DNA of 64,000 nucleotides from DASVTU01 sp036387415 (GTDB taxonomy: Bacteria > Acidobacteriota > Blastocatellia > Pyrinomonadales > Pyrinomonadaceae): the NCBI GenBank assembly GCA_036387415.1, contig DASVTU010000033.1, positions 1 through 64,000 on the forward strand, written 5' to 3'. The notes beneath the pieces are model-generated. The model saw nothing but the letters and a program-made list of their open reading frames with translations. It was not told where the DNA came from and ran no database searches. Positions 61,193 to 64,000 of the stretch are shown one piece after another; the first letter of the stretch is position 1; each line of letters begins with the position of its first letter. The position numbers and the translations under genes are program-made.

Positions 61193-63328
61193 TTACGACG
61201 CTCTGAAGCGCCGACGATATTCGGGTGAGGTGAGGAAGGCTTTAATCATCTCGGCTTTAACGTAGTCGCCGCCCGCCGCGTTGAGTTTGTTAAGCCAGAA
61301 GTTGTAGCCGGAGAAATCCGCGTCGGGCGCGTCGTCCGGGTTGCGTCGGAGATAGCCGAAATACTGTATGAGGACAAACGCGCGGTTGAACTCACGACGC
61401 TGCAAGTCCGCATCTTCAGCGACGCGACGCAGGACGGTGGCGCGCGTTTCGGTGCCGTTTCTCAAGCCATTGACGAGCGTGTTGCGTTCGACTGGCGAGA
61501 GCGCGGCGTCGGTGTTGGCATTGAGCCTATCGACGAACTCTTCGGGCGAAAGGTTTTCGGGATACTGCGCGAGGAACTGCGGTCGCGCAACAAACTCGTT
61601 AGCGAAGGCTTGCTTGTTTGTCTCTAGTTGCTGCTGCCAGTTACCGACGTTGACGATAACGCCGCGACCGATGCGTTGGGTATCGGGCAGAAACTCACGG
61701 AAGCGCGGGAAGCGGTTGAAGGCCGCGTCGTAGAAGCGGTAGACGAGATAGCCCGTCTCCTGAAATTCGATGGAGACGAAGAAGGCCGCCGAGACGTTGA
61801 CGCGACGCACTTCCCTGCACGCGGCGTTGTCGCCGCATTCGGTAATCTGATTCGTCCAGAAAGCGAGACCGGAAGCGTCGGCTTCACGATTGAGGAAGTC
61901 GCGGTAGTGCTGTGCGACGAAAAACTGCGAGTCGTCAATCAGATTACTGTCGGTGGCGGTAGTGCCGTTCGGCAGGTCAATCGTTAACCCGCCGGAGATA
62001 TATGCTATTTCGCCCGTCGATTGTCCGGTCGTTGCCTGAAGGCGCAGGCTGTAGTCGCCGGGAGGCGCGGTCGCCGCTACGTTGACGTTAACGCTGATGA
62101 CTTGTAACGAGCCGAAAAACATCTGCTGGTAGCTCGACTGGTCAACCGTGATGAAGGGAGAGGGGACGGTGATGCCGCTTGCGCCGACCTGGTGTATCTG
62201 CTCGCCGCCGAGGAGCAGGTTGAGTGTGCGTCCGGGAACGAGCGGGACAGGGACGGTCGAGAGGATGCCGTTGGTGCCGATGAGAGTCGCGTTAATGGTG
62301 GGCGCGGCGGTGAGCGAGAAGTTGATGCTACCGTTGGCGGTGGCATTGGCCGCGACGTTGATGATGTCGCTTCTCTCTGCTGTGCGAAATGGTGCGATGG
62401 GCGCGGTTATGAGGCCGCCGTATGCGCCACGGCTGCGCGTCGGAATCTCGCGTTGCGCGACCGGCTCGTCGAGCGGTTCGGTGATGATGCGATACTGACC
62501 CGGCGGCAAGCCTTCGATGCGGAAGGAACCATTCGGCAGAGTGATGTTGCTCGCTCTGACACGACCCGTGGCGACATCTTCCGCCCAGACGTGCGCGCCG
62601 AAGATGGGGCCCGTGCCTGTCGCGACGGTGCCTTCGATTGCGCCGAGTCCGGCACGCGGCCCGTAGATGGCGAGCATGCCTGCGCGGTCGTCGTCGGAGA
62701 GTGTGCGGACGGTCTGCGCGGGCATGTTATAGGTCGTGATGTTTTTGCCCTGTCGGGGCATCATCGACGCGCCGAGCACGGCGGAGTGTTCGAGGCCGAG
62801 CACATGGCCGAGTTCGTGTACGAAGGTCGATTCGAGGTCGTAGGTGTCGGGCGAGCCGTCGGTTGAGAATTGGAGGAAGGGATTGATGGCGATGTCGCCC
62901 GCGAGAATCTGTGCGGTCGCGCCCGTGTTTGGCTCGAAGAAGATGCGCGCGATGCCGGGGCGTTCGACGCCGGGTTGAAAGTCGCCGGCGCTGGCCGTGG
63001 AGACGGTAATGAGGCTTTCGTTGTCGGCACCGCCGGAGGGCGTGATGGCCTGCGAATCGGAGAAAGTGATATTGAACTGGATGTTGGCGGCCTCAGACCA
63101 ACGCGCGAGGGCGCGTCGCGCCGCGCCGACCACATCGCTTCCGGGCTTGATGTTGGCGGGCGGCGATTGCAGCGAAGTCGAGAGCGCGATGTTGATGGTG
63201 TTGGTCGGCCAGCGCAACTGCGTCGTCGCAGAAGGGCTGGTGTATTGTAGCGTGTAGGCGTGCGCTGACGGCACAAACGGACAGAATATGATGGCGGCGA
63301 GCAGAAAGATAGAGACAAAACGGCGCAT
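61193..63328 (-). CDS. Secreted matrixin-type metalloprotease with DUF4214
   Basis: A 711-residue protein. A signal peptide (MRRFVSIFLLAAIIFCPFVPSAHA) is followed by a matrixin-like catalytic domain with zinc motif HELGHVLGLEH (H171, E172, H175, H181) and the Met-turn ASMM near 188. A carboxypeptidase-regulatory-like domain follows (AIEGTVATGTGPIFGAHVW), then a beta-sandwich part (about 350-500). DUF4214 units fill the C-terminus (about residues 520-705), beginning VAQHYRDFLNREADASGLAF and ending NFWLNKLNAAGGDYVKAEM. The ATG at 63328 follows GAGGGAAC. It faces the S8 protease tail to tail. Confidence 0.92.
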   Translation of the reverse strand: MRRFVSIFLLAAIIFCPFVPSAHAYTLQYTSPSATTQLRWPTNTINIALSTSLQSPPANIKPGSDVVGAARRALARWSEAANIQFNITFSDSQAITPSGGADNESLITVSTASAGDFQPGVERPGIARIFFEPNTGATAQILAGDIAINPFLQFSTDGSPDTYDLESTFVHELGHVLGLEHSAVLGASMMPRQGKNITTYNMPAQTVRTLSDDDRAGMLAIYGPRAGLGAIEGTVATGTGPIFGAHVWAEDVATGRVRASNITLPNGSFRIEGLPPGQYRIITEPLDEPVAQREIPTRSRGAYGGLITAPIAPFRTAERSDIINVAANATANGSINFSLTAAPTINATLIGTNGILSTVPVPLVPGRTLNLLLGGEQIHQVGASGITVPSPFITVDQSSYQQMFFGSLQVISVNVNVAATAPPGDYSLRLQATTGQSTGEIAYISGGLTIDLPNGTTATDSNLIDDSQFFVAQHYRDFLNREADASGLAFWTNQITECGDNAACREVRRVNVSAAFFVSIEFQETGYLVYRFYDAAFNRFPRFREFLPDTQRIGRGVIVNVGNWQQQLETNKQAFANEFVARPQFLAQYPENLSPEEFVDRLNANTDAALSPVERNTLVNGLRNGTETRATVLRRVAEDADLQRREFNRAFVLIQYFGYLRRNPDDAPDADFSGYNFWLNKLNAAGGDYVKAEMIKAFLTSPEYRRRFRAS

Positions 63329-63914
63329 AAGTTCCCTCTTGAGTGGAGAAGATTTGTTTTGAAAAACAACCGGAGAGGAGAGACGTTGGTGCTGGACGGA
63401 GACGGGGGGCTGGATGTGTCCCTGTGTGAACAGCAACCACTAGGGCAAAAACATCATAGCAAGAAAACCGCCCCGCCTTCAATAAGTTTGCGCCCCGCCT
63501 CGCCGCCACGCACGCATCTTCGCTTCCGACGCCCGCGAACCGCTCTCAAACTACCTCGAACCGCTCCTGAATCGTCCAAATCGCTCTCTCTTCTAACTTT
63601 GCAAACGCTGGTTGGTTCGACTTTTGTGCGTTGTTTTTGCTCTGACGAGGACGGGGAGATTTTTGATGTGGAGAGGGGCGAAGAAATGCGTGCGCGTGTG
63701 GCAGCATCCAACGTTTCTCGTCGTCCGTGTATCAAACGTATACAGGCGGGCGTTTTGCTCGTCGAGTTTTGCCAGTTTTGCTTGAGTTTTGCACGGGTCG
63801 TTGCTGGCATGAAGTTTGTGTGGGGGTCTTTGGGTTTCCCTATTTCGAGCCGGGGAGGTGAATTTCACTTGATGAGCGGCGCGTTTTGCGTCGCCGGAAG
63901 GATTTGTAAAACTG
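63329..63914. other. Intergenic region with AGTTTTGC repeats
   Basis: About 585 bp with no convincing gene. Four AGTTTTGC-like copies are at 63752, 63765, 63774 and 63785, spaced 9-13 bp. A Shine-Dalgarno-like GGAAGGA lies near 63896 for the gene at 63915. Confidence 0.45.
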
Positions 63915-64000
63915 ATGAGCAGCGCCACACTGTCACAGAAAGAGATAATCCGCCGCAATGTTGCGGCGATAACCGAGGAACAGCAGAAAGCACACCAAGA
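63915..64000 (+). CDS. Partial gene at window end
   Basis: The start of an open frame running off the window (MSSATLSQKEIIRRNVAA and ITEEQQKAHQ). GGAAGGA stands 11-15 bases upstream of the ATG at 63915. The opening is polar and helical. Too little is present to name a family. Confidence 0.5.
   Translation, partial: MSSATLSQKEIIRRNVAAITEEQQKAHQ

Overview
The window is about 64 kb of bacterial chromosome, GC-rich over most of its length. Gene content and style suggest an Acidobacteriota, probably class Blastocatellia. The reasons are a cobalamin-dependent ribonucleotide reductase, a DUF4388-DnaJ-TPR protein, a matrixin ending in DUF4214, small secreted Pro-rich peptides and many GAF/HD-GYP/PP2C regulators. 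This placement is inferred from gene content, with no 16S rRNA in view.

Layout. 1-7.7 kb, plus strand: a hypothetical protein, engB, rho, glgA, thioredoxin, a cysteine-cluster protein, purA and tRNA-Lys. 7.8-12.1 kb, minus strand: an exported SH3-like protein, ruvC, yebC, yggU (DUF167), yggT and yggS. 12.4-22 kb: an exported protein with an internal duplication, tRNA-Leu(CAG), a DUF6941 protein, ligA, two GNAT acetyltransferases, an M20 peptidase with altered metal ligands, a PhzF-like protein and a GAF histidine kinase with degraded ATP-binding boxes. 22-33 kb: DUF4388-DnaJ-TPR, HD-GYP, a possible degenerate methyltransferase, a HAMP-SpoIIE phosphatase, several envelope proteins, a histone-deacetylase-like amidohydrolase, a glycine-zipper protein and a BON protein. 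33-43 kb: MFS exporter, nrdJ, hslO, a PspA pair and purD. 43-51.5 kb: zinc-ribbon protein, TonB-C protein, a 1,049-residue TPR/sigma-54 activator, TPR, AraC and TetR proteins.

51.6-58.9 kb is an AT-richer accessory region. It holds a beta-carbonic anhydrase, an attC-like palindrome, two small tail-anchored proteins, a probable small RNA with a consensus promoter and terminator, DUF3800, a SWIM-finger DDE transposase, and a divergent pair made of a 62-residue secreted peptide and a TPR/Fis-HTH regulator around a palindrome-rich intergenic region. Related TTRTTRGGCAAAG repeats lie near both ends. 58.9-64 kb holds a subtilisin-like protease whose C-terminus is built of GHILTD hexapeptides, a matrixin, and the start of one more gene.

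The most distinctive features are three. First, a family of long imperfect intergenic palindromes whose arms are tandem 7-8 bp words, sitting at gene 3' ends and sometimes running into stop codons. Second, the peptide/TPR-regulator pair, which has the parts expected of a peptide-sensing switch. Third, the hexapeptide-repeat protease. Function statements rest on motifs read by eye; no database search was run.
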